Shown here piece after piece: positions 8,798 through 16,622 of a stretch of DNA of 64,000 bases. This DNA is from Paenibacillus solanacearum (GTDB lineage: Bacteria > Bacillota > Bacilli > Paenibacillales > NBRC-103111). The stretch's first letter is position 1. Every line of letters begins with the position of its first letter. A program made the position numbers and the translations under genes. The notes beneath the pieces were generated by a model. It made no database searches, was not told where the DNA came from, and saw only the letters and a program-made list of their open reading frames with translations. The stretch lies in assembly GCF_910593845.1 (NCBI RefSeq), contig NZ_CAJVAS010000004.1:124001-188000 (forward strand), written 5' to 3'.

Positions 8798-11263
8798 TCA
8801 CCCTTCTAGTTCAGCTCGGTGTGCCCGTTTAATGCTTTCAATCCTCTCCGATACCATCCCCAATTGCTCTTGTAGGTCAGTTAAGTTCAAATATTCCTCC
8901 ACATATTCAACTCCCAGATCCTTTACTGCTTCTCTCACTCTTTCCATTAGACTATGAATAACACTTCTATCCCGTAACATATTCGCAAAGTTGTTTTCGT
9001 TTAATATATTTTGAATCCTCAGATTCAACTCATTTGCTATCGAACCCATGACAGCGGCAAACGGTATTCCATACTCACAAGAAATACAGTCGTTCTCTGA
9101 CTTTGCCGGATACGGGCATGGATGCTTGAAGCATTGTACATTTTTCGACTTTGAAGGCAAGTGTCCCAAATAAATTTGATCAATCATTTTCCGTAATTGA
9201 GTACCATTGAGTTTTGAAACCTCTGTTGCTAATGTCGTTCTTCGGCTTTCTGAGAATGCTAAAAAATCCGCAAGTGACTCTAGTCCTCTCGGGGTAAGCT
9301 GTGTTTGTATGTGATTGATTAAAGTTGTCTCCTGAGACATTGTTAAGTTCTTACCACATTCGGTTTTGGCACCCTCTGTGATTAAATAATATAAATATCC
9401 GAACTCTCCTCGGTTAAAGAGTTCTACGACAGCATTATCCATCATTCCTTCTTTGCTTATTTGACGCAGATATCCTTTTGTCGTTTCGCTCATTCCGAAT
9501 TCCGATATTTCGTTTCCCCAATCATGGTTCCGAATTGCCATTGAAGCTATATAGGCAAGATATGATTCACCGGATTTGTCCTTTATGTCGTTATAGAGAT
9601 ATGTAAGCAAGCTTCGATTCATTTTCAACGTGCTATACTCTGATAATTTTGTCTTGTTAAAAAAATGTTTCCATACACTTTTGTATGATTGATTGTGCTT
9701 TGTATTAAAAAATATGATGTACTCGTCCTTTTCCCTTTCATTATGCAGTTGGCAGATTGCGTAAGCCGTTGCCACGCTCATTCTCAAGCTGTTATTGACA
9801 TAAAAATTTCTTTTAAACTGATTCTTGCTTACCTCGAAGTAGGTTAAGTTCATTTTATCTATCTGGTATAAAATAGAATCCGATTGTGGTTTTGTCAGTC
9901 GATGGAACTCAAAATAGTCTAATGAATCGATACCCAAATGGTGTATTTCAATGTTTGGCAATAAATTTAGGTCAGACGGTCTCCAACCATTAACGGTAGT
10001 TAAAAGGACATGCAACCACGCTGAGGCATATATTCTGTCCTGCATGGCAGTTTGGCAATGTTTCTCTACATCTTTCACGTAAACATAGTAGGCAAGAAAC
10101 GTATCAAACTCATATATCTCATCTTTTTCATTATTCAATTTTATATCCTTTACCGTGTATTTCTTTTGGTATTTTGTTTTCAAATTGATCCTAAGATAAT
10201 TCAAAAACCTTGACATTATCGCCTTGTCTTTTTGTTTAAGCGTATCCCAATCATATAACTGTTCCAGTTCAATATCTGAGTAATCGAACAATTCCTTTTT
10301 TAATACTTCACAAAACATACTTGCACGATTCACCAAAGCCCTTGCAAACAAGGTTCTGGTTCTTAAATTTCCATTACTGTTTGCGAGCGTTCGATTTGCA
10401 TACCGAACAAACCATTCCATCGTCACTTTTACTTGTGGGGGGATGCTAATATTGTCAATGCCCTGTTTTAATACTTCCATCGGGTTATCATTATCGACAA
10501 ATACTTCAATAGATTTCGTATATTTTTTTACGGCTTCTTCGGGGATGTAGTATGTATTATGTTCTTTTTGAACTTTATATTTCCGTTCAAATGGGATAAT
10601 CCCCCTTGATTTAATAAAGTGATATACGGAACTTCTATGTACGGTCTTATCATACGGAAAATACTTTACCGCCTCTTGTGAAGGAATTAAATTGTTCTCT
10701 TTAATATACTTATCTTCTTTTTCGAGTTCAGTTTTAAGTGACAAAACACTGCTTCGACGGTTGTAGAATATATTTGATTCCGATAAGGTTTCTCCAATTA
10801 AACCTTCGTCCCTTATTCGTCTCAATACCCTATGATCTCTAATTCCTAACAGTTTCATAATTTCATCACTAGCCACGAACTCGGCAGACTGCTTTAATCC
10901 TGTTCTGCTTCTTAATATTTCAACGTAACGCCGCGGTATAAAAATACTTGTTCTGTCGCCCAACCAACACAACATTCCGATTGGAATTACTTTTGTCAGT
11001 AAGATATCCAACTCGTCTTGCCCTAATCCTAGTTCCCTTCGCACCTTTATCTTCGTAGAATAGTTTTCGTCCAAGTATTGTTTGTGAGCCAGATAATCAT
11101 TTAGCGATTTTTCGCTTATATAAATTCCCCCATTAATTTCAACCTGCTTTAAACCAAGTGTGAATTTTAAAATATCACTTTTTCCGATAGCTTTACTAGC
11201 CGCTGATTTGGATACACAGACTTCACCCGACACAAGTATGTTATTCCGCCTAGTTCTCGCCAT
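8798..11263 (-). CDS. Large tyrosine recombinase with N-terminal helix-turn-helix repeats (GinB-like)
   Basis: About 821 residues, unusually long. The first 250 contain three excisionase/MerR-like winged-helix patterns: near 10-62, 128-170 and 190-252; the third (IPSQEAV, SSVYHFIKSRGIIP, YYIPEEAVKKY) is clearest. The catalytic part is divergent: Arg428 in GWRPSD, Arg550 in KMNRSLL, His579 in RNHDW, Tyr598 in TKGYLR. The first His of the HxxR box is missing. A cysteine cluster follows (C711, C716, C726, C729). The ATG at 11263 has GGTGATC seven bases ahead and overlaps the previous gene by 14 bases; a start at 11281 is possible but has a poorer ribosome site. Second gene of the recombinase operon. 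Confidence 0.82.
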   Translation of the reverse strand: MARTRRNNILVSGEVCVSKSAASKAIGKSDILKFTLGLKQVEINGGIYISEKSLNDYLAHKQYLDENYSTKIKVRRELGLGQDELDILLTKVIPIGMLCWLGDRTSIFIPRRYVEILRSRTGLKQSAEFVASDEIMKLLGIRDHRVLRRIRDEGLIGETLSESNIFYNRRSSVLSLKTELEKEDKYIKENNLIPSQEAVKYFPYDKTVHRSSVYHFIKSRGIIPFERKYKVQKEHNTYYIPEEAVKKYTKSIEVFVDNDNPMEVLKQGIDNISIPPQVKVTMEWFVRYANRTLANSNGNLRTRTLFARALVNRASMFCEVLKKELFDYSDIELEQLYDWDTLKQKDKAIMSRFLNYLRINLKTKYQKKYTVKDIKLNNEKDEIYEFDTFLAYYVYVKDVEKHCQTAMQDRIYASAWLHVLLTTVNGWRPSDLNLLPNIEIHHLGIDSLDYFEFHRLTKPQSDSILYQIDKMNLTYFEVSKNQFKRNFYVNNSLRMSVATAYAICQLHNEREKDEYIIFFNTKHNQSYKSVWKHFFNKTKLSEYSTLKMNRSLLTYLYNDIKDKSGESYLAYIASMAIRNHDWGNEISEFGMSETTKGYLRQISKEGMMDNAVVELFNRGEFGYLYYLITEGAKTECGKNLTMSQETTLINHIQTQLTPRGLESLADFLAFSESRRTTLATEVSKLNGTQLRKMIDQIYLGHLPSKSKNVQCFKHPCPYPAKSENDCISCEYGIPFAAVMGSIANELNLRIQNILNENNFANMLRDRSVIHSLMERVREAVKDLGVEYVEEYLNLTDLQEQLGMVSERIESIKRAHRAELEG

Positions 11264-12488
11264 TAGTGTGATCACCCTCATACATTCTTTCTAAGCTGTT
11301 ATTGACAGGTACAATGATTTTTGATGAACCAGCCAAGTATGGCAACACTGACTTCGGGGAACCATCTCGTCTAGCCACCATAAGTTCGAGTACATTTTTA
11401 CATTGTTCAGCTACTAAGTTGCTGTAAGTACCTCGACCAATATGGGTGTTCCAAGGAAGAGACATATAATTTAGAGCATATATTTTATCTGTCGGACTTT
11501 CGGAGTCGGACAATTGCTTGATAAAGGCTTCTTTCACCTCTATAAACCTGTTTCTAAAGGTCTGATATTGCATCGCTTCACCCCGACGATTTACCAACAG
11601 ACTATCGCTTCCGTCAATCGGTTCGGGAAAATGTTTTAGATGGAATTGATACAACTCTCCCAATAAGTCTTGATATGCTTGTACCGCTTGATTCCCAGGA
11701 GTCTTTACACGATTACCGCTCCCTTTAGCAAACTTAACGTCAGTATCTAATTTTAAAATTAAGCCACCTTCGCCTTTAACACCCTTAGTTTTTATCTCCG
11801 AACGTTTAATTGAAAGGACTTCTGAACCCCTCACCCCCCCGAAAAAGCAGATATAGAGACCAAGAGCAATATCCGGTGCTATTTCAATGGCTGTTGCCAC
11901 AAAAGGGATAATATGTTCGTCTGCAATCTTTCTAATTTTTTCCGGTGCCTTAGGCTTTTTATTCACTATGGAGATTTCGTCTTTGAAGAGACTACTGATT
12001 TCCTTTTCTTCCCCTTTAGGCAATGCCAATTGAGCTATGTATTCGTAGGAGTAGTTCCTTAAAATACCCTTTTTTGCTAAGTAGAGATAGAAGTGTGTAA
12101 GTGTTGAACTGTATGAATTCACCGTAGATTCATAATTACCCTCGGATGCTTTAGTCTCCAAGAAATGTATCGCGTGATCGAAGGTTAAATCTCGGAGTGA
12201 TTTGATTTTTAATATTCTGTTGTATTTGAAGAATATATGGTTTAGGAACACAACCAAGTGCTTCGCTCTGGCTACTTGAGTGTTGTACCCCTTTCGTTTC
12301 CAGTTATCATATATAAAGCTTGTAAGCGGGTGGACCTTTTCTCTTTTGTTATCCTTATTCATCAACACTATCAATATGTAATCCTGAACAATGTCTTTTC
12401 CTTTCTTCTGTCCGATCACTAGCTTAGTACTTCTATAAGTAAACTTGAGGTTTTCATTTGGATTTAATCTGATAATCTCCCCCATCAT
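11250..12488 (-). CDS. Tyrosine recombinase, first gene of the island operon (GinA/TnpA-like)
   Basis: 412 residues. A SAM-like core-binding domain (about 55-150) precedes the catalytic domain with Arg220 in GGVRGSEV, His349 and Arg352 in THIGRGTY, and a likely nucleophile Tyr384 in VLPYLAG. The His/Trp of the usual GHxx box is not evident. AGGGGG lies just before ATG-ATG at 12488. It is the gene nearest the island end, about 200 bases from the junction, as ginA is in GInts. It should bind the attachment sites and act with the two following recombinases. Confidence 0.87.
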   Translation of the reverse strand: MMGEIIRLNPNENLKFTYRSTKLVIGQKKGKDIVQDYILIVLMNKDNKREKVHPLTSFIYDNWKRKGYNTQVARAKHLVVFLNHIFFKYNRILKIKSLRDLTFDHAIHFLETKASEGNYESTVNSYSSTLTHFYLYLAKKGILRNYSYEYIAQLALPKGEEKEISSLFKDEISIVNKKPKAPEKIRKIADEHIIPFVATAIEIAPDIALGLYICFFGGVRGSEVLSIKRSEIKTKGVKGEGGLILKLDTDVKFAKGSGNRVKTPGNQAVQAYQDLLGELYQFHLKHFPEPIDGSDSLLVNRRGEAMQYQTFRNRFIEVKEAFIKQLSDSESPTDKIYALNYMSLPWNTHIGRGTYSNLVAEQCKNVLELMVARRDGSPKSVLPYLAGSSKIIVPVNNSLERMYEGDHTNGEN

Positions 12489-12555
12489 ATGAGCCCCCTA
12501 AAACCATCTATTACCCTGCCATCCTATCACAATATGTATAAATTTGTCGATACTA

Positions 12556-12565
12556 TTATGCACAC
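12556..12565. repeat. Direct repeat copy of the junction sequence TTATGCACAC
   Basis: Identical to 12663-12672 at the junction, 107 bases away and in the same orientation. A likely accessory recombinase-binding site, or a relic of an earlier attachment event. Confidence 0.5.
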
Positions 12566-12601
12566 CCCTGCCTTTAACTAGATTTCATAAAAATGAAAAT
12601 A

Positions 12602-12623
12602 ATCCCTTTAATATAAAAGGGAT
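12602..12623 (-). terminator. Perfect 8-bp stem, terminator or operator at the island end
   Basis: ATCCCTTT and AAAGGGAT pair perfectly around a 6-base AT loop. Reading leftward the stem is followed by a T-rich run, so it could stop transcription arriving from the interrupted host gene before it reaches the recombinase operon. A dimeric operator is the alternative. Confidence 0.45.
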
Positions 12624-12662
12624 CACAACATTTTTCAATCTATCAATTATGTACATTATTAG

Positions 12663-12695
12663 TTATGCACACTTCCATAAAGATAAGGTGCATAC
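12663..12695. other. Candidate attachment site core at the island-host junction
   Basis: TATGCAC (12664-12670) and its inverse GTGCATA (12688-12694) face each other across 17 bases. The right arm lies in the host gene, on codons for Val-Cys-Thr of the isochorismatase GVCT motif; the left arm is island DNA. Opposed arms around a short spacer are the usual form of a tyrosine recombinase core site, though this spacer is longer than the typical 6-8 bases. The matching site at the other island end is outside the window. Confidence 0.55.
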
Positions 12696-13070
12696 GCCGA
12701 CAAGATGCAGCTCCTGAATGCCGCGCGCGCGGAGCCGAAGCTCCAGATCCGTGCCGCAAAAGGCGCTGTATCGCGTTTTGTCCATCCAGTAAATCGAGTC
12801 GCGGTTCGCCTGGTACACTTCATCCAGCTTGCCGTAAAGCTGTCTTCCCGCCGTTCCGCGAATATTGTGCGGCGGAAACAGCCGATGCTCAGGATGATAC
12901 GCATCTTCGTCGTCATGCAAGTCGACAGCCATCACCACATCATCGCCGGCCTGGACGAACTGCTCCGTCAACTCCGAGATGCGGCCCTCAATGTCGATCG
13001 CCGGCTGGCCGCAGGGCAGCCGCCCCTCCACAAAATCGAACGTATAATCAATTACGATAAGCGCCTTCAT
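12663..13070 (-). pseudogene. Isochorismatase-family cysteine hydrolase, 3' part cut off by the island
   Basis: A typical isochorismatase/nicotinamidase-like start (MKALIVIDYTFDFVEG) with the catalytic Asp in VIDYTFDF and Lys in WMDKTRY. The conserved GVCT is followed by six foreign residues (LSLWKCA ends the frame) instead of the usual D-I-C-V with the nucleophilic Cys. The open frame is 135 residues; the family is usually near 180. The host part is 12,687-13,070. The ATG at 13070 has AGGAGG ahead. The product should be inactive. The missing 3' part is expected beyond the far end of the island. Confidence 0.9.
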
Positions 13071-13117
13071 CCGGTTCGCCCTCCTGTTCATTGTCGTACC
13101 GTTACGCTATAGACCGC

Positions 13118-14101
13118 TTAGCTCTTCCGATCGAACAAATGCCGGAATTCCCCGTACCCTTCCTTCTCCAAATCGTCCTTCGCGACGAACCGCAAGGCTG
13201 CGGAATTAATGCAATAGCGAAGCCCGCCCGGGGCCGGGCCGTCATGGAACAGATGGCCGAGATGCGAATCGCCTTCCTTGCTGCGCACTTCCGTACGAAC
13301 CATCATATGGGATAGGTCCGTCTTCTCCTTGATGCGACTGGACACGAGCGGCCGCATGAAGCTCGGCCAGCCGCAGCCGGCGTCATATTTATCCAGCGAG
13401 CTGAACAGCGGTTCTCCCGACACGACGTCGACGTAGATACCTTCCTGATCGTGATCCCAATATTCGCCCGTAAACGGCCGCTCCGTGCCGTTACGCTGCG
13501 TAACCTCGTATTGGATCGGCGTCAGCTTGCTTTTCAATGCATTCAAATCTTTGGGCACCGCCCAATGCTCCTCGATGAAAGCGTCGCGGCCGGAGCCTTT
13601 CCGGTACATTTTGTACCGCAGCGGCTGCTTCCGGTGATAATCCTGATGATACTCCTCCGCCGGATAAAACGTCGCGGCCGGCACAATCGGCGTGACGATC
13701 GGCCGGGTAAATCTTCCGCTCCGATCGAGCTGTTCCTTCGACGCTTCCGCCAAGAGCCGCTGCTCCTCCGTGTGGTAAAATATTGCGGTCCGGTACGAAG
13801 ATCCCCGGTCATGGAACTGGCCGCCGGCATCGGTCGGATCGATTTGCTGCCAAAAAATATCGAGCAGCTTCGCATATGGAAAAATCGCCGGATCGAATTC
13901 GATTTGGACGGCTTCCGTATGACCGGTCGCATCCGAGCACACTTCTTTGTATGTCGGATTTTCCGTATGGCCGCCGGTATAGCCCGACGTGACGCTAATA
14001 ATGCCGGGCATCTCCTCGAACGGCGAAACCATGCACCAGAAGCACCCGCCCGCAAATGTGGCCAGCTCCTTGTTGTGCCCGTTGCTGTCTGTGTGACTCA
14101 T
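13118..14101 (-). CDS. msrAB: Bifunctional peptide methionine sulfoxide reductase MsrA-MsrB
   Basis: Repairs oxidised methionine in proteins: MsrA reduces the S form, MsrB the R form. About 327 residues. MsrA comes first with the catalytic GGCFWC near residues 18-23. MsrB follows from about residue 185, with GCGWPSF and the catalytic Cys in [11 protein letters not shown]. The MsrB part has no CxxC zinc pairs (YVDVVSG where many have YxCxxCG), so it is the zinc-free type. The ATG at 14101 is chosen for its strong GGAGGCGATC site; the frame extends further upstream without homology. It follows the interrupted hydrolase gene by 47 bases of spacing on the same strand. Confidence 0.96.
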   Translation of the reverse strand: MSHTDSNGHNKELATFAGGCFWCMVSPFEEMPGIISVTSGYTGGHTENPTYKEVCSDATGHTEAVQIEFDPAIFPYAKLLDIFWQQIDPTDAGGQFHDRGSSYRTAIFYHTEEQRLLAEASKEQLDRSGRFTRPIVTPIVPAATFYPAEEYHQDYHRKQPLRYKMYRKGSGRDAFIEEHWAVPKDLNALKSKLTPIQYEVTQRNGTERPFTGEYWDHDQEGIYVDVVSGEPLFSSLDKYDAGCGWPSFMRPLVSSRIKEKTDLSHMMVRTEVRSKEGDSHLGHLFHDGPAPGGLRYCINSAALRFVAKDDLEKEGYGEFRHLFDRKS

Positions 14102-14302
14102 CGTGATCGCCTCCGTAAGCATGTTTAGCCATATTTTATCAAAGTACAGCGGCAAACACCATGTTTGACGCACCTGCAGTCCGGCAAGCCGCTTGGCGTG
14201 CAGCGCGCGCTCACTCGGCAAGCAGCCATAGGCCGCCCTCGCCTCCGGCTGCTCCGCGGGAACGCGCCTGTTCCGCTGGCCTGGGCGCGTCAGGGAACGT
14301 CC

Positions 14303-16276
14303 CTACTCCCCCTCCAGCCGCATCCACTGCCCGTACAGCCGGTCCAGCTCGGCCTGCACCGCCTCCCGCTCGGACCACAGCGCAGACAGCTCCGCGGCGG
14401 ACGTCGGCGAGGCGGTGTCTTCCAGCGACGCATCAAGCGCGGCTAAGCGGCTTTCTTCCCGGGCAATCGACAGCTCGAGCTGCTCGCGCAGGCGCTGCGC
14501 TTTGCGGGCTGCATCGGCTCCCTCAGCCTGCTCGCCGCGTTCGCGCCGCTTGGCGGCTTGGCTCCCGCTTCCGCTCCCGCCGGCCGGAGCGGCGCCGCCG
14601 GACTGCAAGCCAGGATCGGAACTCTGCTGCTCGGCCCGCAACCGGAGCTCCGCGCTTTTCTCTTTATACGCGTCGAAGCCGCCGAGGAACACGGTAATGT
14701 TCCCGCGATCAAGCTCCCATATTTTATCGGCCATCCGGTTGATGAAATAACGGTCATGCGTCACGGCGAGCACCGTCCCCGGGTACTCCGCAAGCGCCTC
14801 CTCCAGCGCCTCGCGCGATGCGATGTCCATATGATTCGTCGGCTCGTCAAGCAGGAGCAGGTTCGGCTTGCGCAGCACGAGCAGGGCCAGCCTCAACCGC
14901 GTCCACTCGCCACCCGAAAGCGTGCCGACCGACTTGAACACGTCAGCGCCGTAGAACAGGTAGCCGGCCAGGCAGGAACGCGCCTCGCCTTCTTCCATAC
15001 GCGCTTCCTCGCGGAAATAATCGAGCACCGATTGGCCGTGATCGGGCGGGTACTGCTGCTGCGCCAAATAACCGATTTCAACGCGAGCGCCGATGTCGAG
15101 CATGCCTTCATCCGCCTGCTCTGCCCCGAGAATCAGCTTGAGCAGCGTCGTTTTCCCTGATCCGTTGCTGCCGATCAGCATCACCTTTTCCCCGTACTCC
15201 AGCATGCCGCTCGCCCGGTTCAGCAAGCGAGCTTCGCCGTATGCCTTGGAAATGTCTTCGAAGCGAATAACTCGCCGGCCCGAACGCTCCGACAGCTTCA
15301 AATCAAACTCCGCTCCTTTGGGCTCCAGCACCGGCCGTTTGATCTTTTCCATCCGGTCCAGCGCCTTCTGCATCGAAGCCGCCCTGCGAAAAAACTTCTC
15401 ATAACCGCCGATGCGTCCCCACTCGATCAACTGCTTGATCGCTTCTTTCATTTTGTGGATCTTCTTTTGCTGCTCCTGGTATTCGGCGAACTGCTGAAGC
15501 AGCTTCTCCTCTTTCTCCTTCACATAGCCGGAGTAGTTCGTATGAAACGTGCAAGACTCGCCATCTTCCAGCTCCACGATTTTGTCCGCCACGCGGTCCA
15601 AAAAATACCGGTCATGGGATACGATCAGGCATGCGCCTTCATATTTGTTCAAAAACTGCTCCAGCCATTCGACTACGGACATGTCTAAATGATTCGTCGG
15701 CTCGTCGAGCAGCAGCACATCCGGCTGGCCGATCAGTTGAGACGCCAGAGCAATCTTCGTCTTCTCGCCGCCGGATAGCGAGGCGTACTCCCTTTCGTAC
15801 ATGCTGCGATCGATCTGAAGCCCTGTCGCCACCTTATCAATGCTGGCCTCCAGCTCGTAGCCTCCCCCTCGCTCATACTGCTCCTGCAGCTGTGCATACA
15901 GCTGCAAACAGCGTTCCAGCCGGCCAGCATGGCTAGCGATATCCGGATCGGCCATTTGCCGTTCCAGCTCCATCATGCCGGTTCGGCAGGCGATCGTATC
16001 GCGAAAGGGGGTAGCGAGCACTTCGTAGACCGTACATTTCTCCCATTCGGCAGGCATTTGCGCCAAATAGCCGATTTGCGTATCTTTGCGCACCGCGAGC
16101 TGCCCTTCGTCCGGTTGGTCTAGCTTCGCAATGAGCCGCAGCAGCGTCGATTTGCCGCTTCCGTTGCGGCCGACGAGCCCGATTCGCTCGCCTTCGTGAA
16201 TCGCAATCGTCACATCATCCAATACGAGCTGCGTACCGTTATATTTCTTTATATGTTGACCGTGAACAAGTAACAT
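14303..16276 (-). CDS. ABC-F family ATPase (ribosome-acting)
   Basis: 657 residues with two ABC ATPase domains and no membrane segments. Walker A GRNGSGKST (about 37-45), signature LSGGEKTK and LLLDEPTNHLD in the first; GSNGSGKTT, LSGGEWTR and LLLDEPTNHMD in the second. A charged interdomain linker (about 240-330) and a C-terminal coiled coil (about 560-657) match Uup/YfmR-type ABC-F proteins. The family works on the ribosome, either in translation itself or in displacing antibiotics from it. AAGGAGGATC precedes the ATG. The upstream leader ORF and attenuator (16318-16512) suggest induction by ribosome stalling, as known for several antibiotic-resistance ABC-F genes. Substrate class cannot be told from sequence. 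Confidence 0.93.
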   Translation of the reverse strand: MLLVHGQHIKKYNGTQLVLDDVTIAIHEGERIGLVGRNGSGKSTLLRLIAKLDQPDEGQLAVRKDTQIGYLAQMPAEWEKCTVYEVLATPFRDTIACRTGMMELERQMADPDIASHAGRLERCLQLYAQLQEQYERGGGYELEASIDKVATGLQIDRSMYEREYASLSGGEKTKIALASQLIGQPDVLLLDEPTNHLDMSVVEWLEQFLNKYEGACLIVSHDRYFLDRVADKIVELEDGESCTFHTNYSGYVKEKEEKLLQQFAEYQEQQKKIHKMKEAIKQLIEWGRIGGYEKFFRRAASMQKALDRMEKIKRPVLEPKGAEFDLKLSERSGRRVIRFEDISKAYGEARLLNRASGMLEYGEKVMLIGSNGSGKTTLLKLILGAEQADEGMLDIGARVEIGYLAQQQYPPDHGQSVLDYFREEARMEEGEARSCLAGYLFYGADVFKSVGTLSGGEWTRLRLALLVLRKPNLLLLDEPTNHMDIASREALEEALAEYPGTVLAVTHDRYFINRMADKIWELDRGNITVFLGGFDAYKEKSAELRLRAEQQSSDPGLQSGGAAPAGGSGSGSQAAKRRERGEQAEGADAARKAQRLREQLELSIAREESRLAALDASLEDTASPTSAAELSALWSEREAVQAELDRLYGQWMRLEGE

Positions 16277-16317
16277 GGGGATCCTCCTTGGATTCGAAAG
16301 ATCCTATCCCGCCATAC

Positions 16318-16350
16318 AAAAAAGCCGTAGGAAAAATTCCCTACGGCTTT
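16318..16350 (-). terminator. Attenuator-type intrinsic terminator in the ABC-F leader
   Basis: Reading leftward, AAAGCCGTAGG pairs with CCTACGGCTTT (11 bp) and a run of six T follows, 42 bases before the ABC-F start codon. It comes just after the stop of a 47-codon leader ORF. The 3' arm sequence TTCCTAC also occurs in the last codons of that ORF (16374-16380), so the leader can pair with the terminator's 5' arm and form a competing antiterminator. Confidence 0.8.
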
Positions 16351-16368
16351 CGGAACGCTCCGATGCGG

Positions 16369-16512
16369 TTAAGGTAGGAATCTTTTCGCGAGTGGTGAAT
16401 GCGTATGGTTATCGATAGACAGACTTCTCCCGTCTTTTGCAAAACCATGAACGATGCCAGCCATCGCAATAGGCAATTGGCTAACACGGCTATTCACCAG
16501 CTCTTGATTCAT
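16369..16512 (-). CDS. Putative 47-residue leader peptide of the ABC-F gene
   Basis: ATG at 16512 preceded by a very strong ribosome site (GGAGGTGAGG, within 16513-16526). The peptide starts MNQELVNSRVSQLPIAMAG and ends RFLP, with the TAA at 16369-16371, 19 bases before the terminator stem. The codons for Phe-Leu-Pro contain TTCCTAC, a copy of the terminator's 3' arm. A ribosome stalled earlier in this ORF would leave the copy free to pair with the 5' arm and prevent termination. No known peptide family is recognised. The function is inferred from layout. Confidence 0.65.
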   Translation of the reverse strand: MNQELVNSRVSQLPIAMAGIVHGFAKDGRSLSIDNHTHSPLAKRFLP

Positions 16513-16622
16513 CCTACCTCACCTCCATTCATGCATAATAATGTAAAAATATCATACCGCAGTTCATTTGGCAAGTTTATCCTTGCCTTTGGCAGTGCAT
16601 ACCCTTCCAACCGGATGTACTG

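Larger units (their letters stand above)
12489..12662. promoter_or_regulatory. AT-rich non-coding island end with promoter-like and repeat sequences
   Basis: No gene fits here. Reading leftward, TCGACA (12545-12550) followed after 18 bases by TAGGAT resembles a sigma-A promoter for the recombinase operon, with modest -10 quality. The region also holds one copy of TTATGCACAC (12556-12565) and a perfect palindrome (12602-12623). Recombinase arm-binding sites would be expected here. Confidence 0.4.
1..12687. mobile_element. Integrated genomic island, GInt-like (right end; left end outside window)
   Basis: The stretch is clearly more AT-rich than the DNA to its right, is coded leftward, and carries a four-gene recombinase operon (6546-12488) at its border followed by cargo: a cyclase-like gene and type I restriction-modification. 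It stops abruptly inside an isochorismatase-family gene at about 12,687. Three integrases plus one small protein beside a cargo region is the defining layout of GInts (ginABCD operon, cargo, short AT-rich far end, imperfect direct repeats), known from the literature. The far end and second repeat are not in the window, so size and full cargo are unknown. Tn554-type elements are the main alternative, but they carry two recombinases, not three. Confidence 0.8.

Noticed and set aside
6546..12488. Tn554-type transposon
   Set aside because: Tn554 has two recombinases and a short TnpC. Here there are three recombinases, longer proteins, restriction-system cargo and insertion inside a protein gene, which fits a GInt better.
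6546..12488. RIT element (recombinases in trio)
   Set aside because: RIT elements have three recombinases of 300-400 residues and no fourth gene; here the second has 821 residues and a coiled-coil gene completes the operon.
14161..14750. Long rightward open frames over the ABC-F gene
   Set aside because: GC-rich shadow frames of the ABC-F coding strand; Arg/Ala/Pro-rich with no motifs or ribosome sites.
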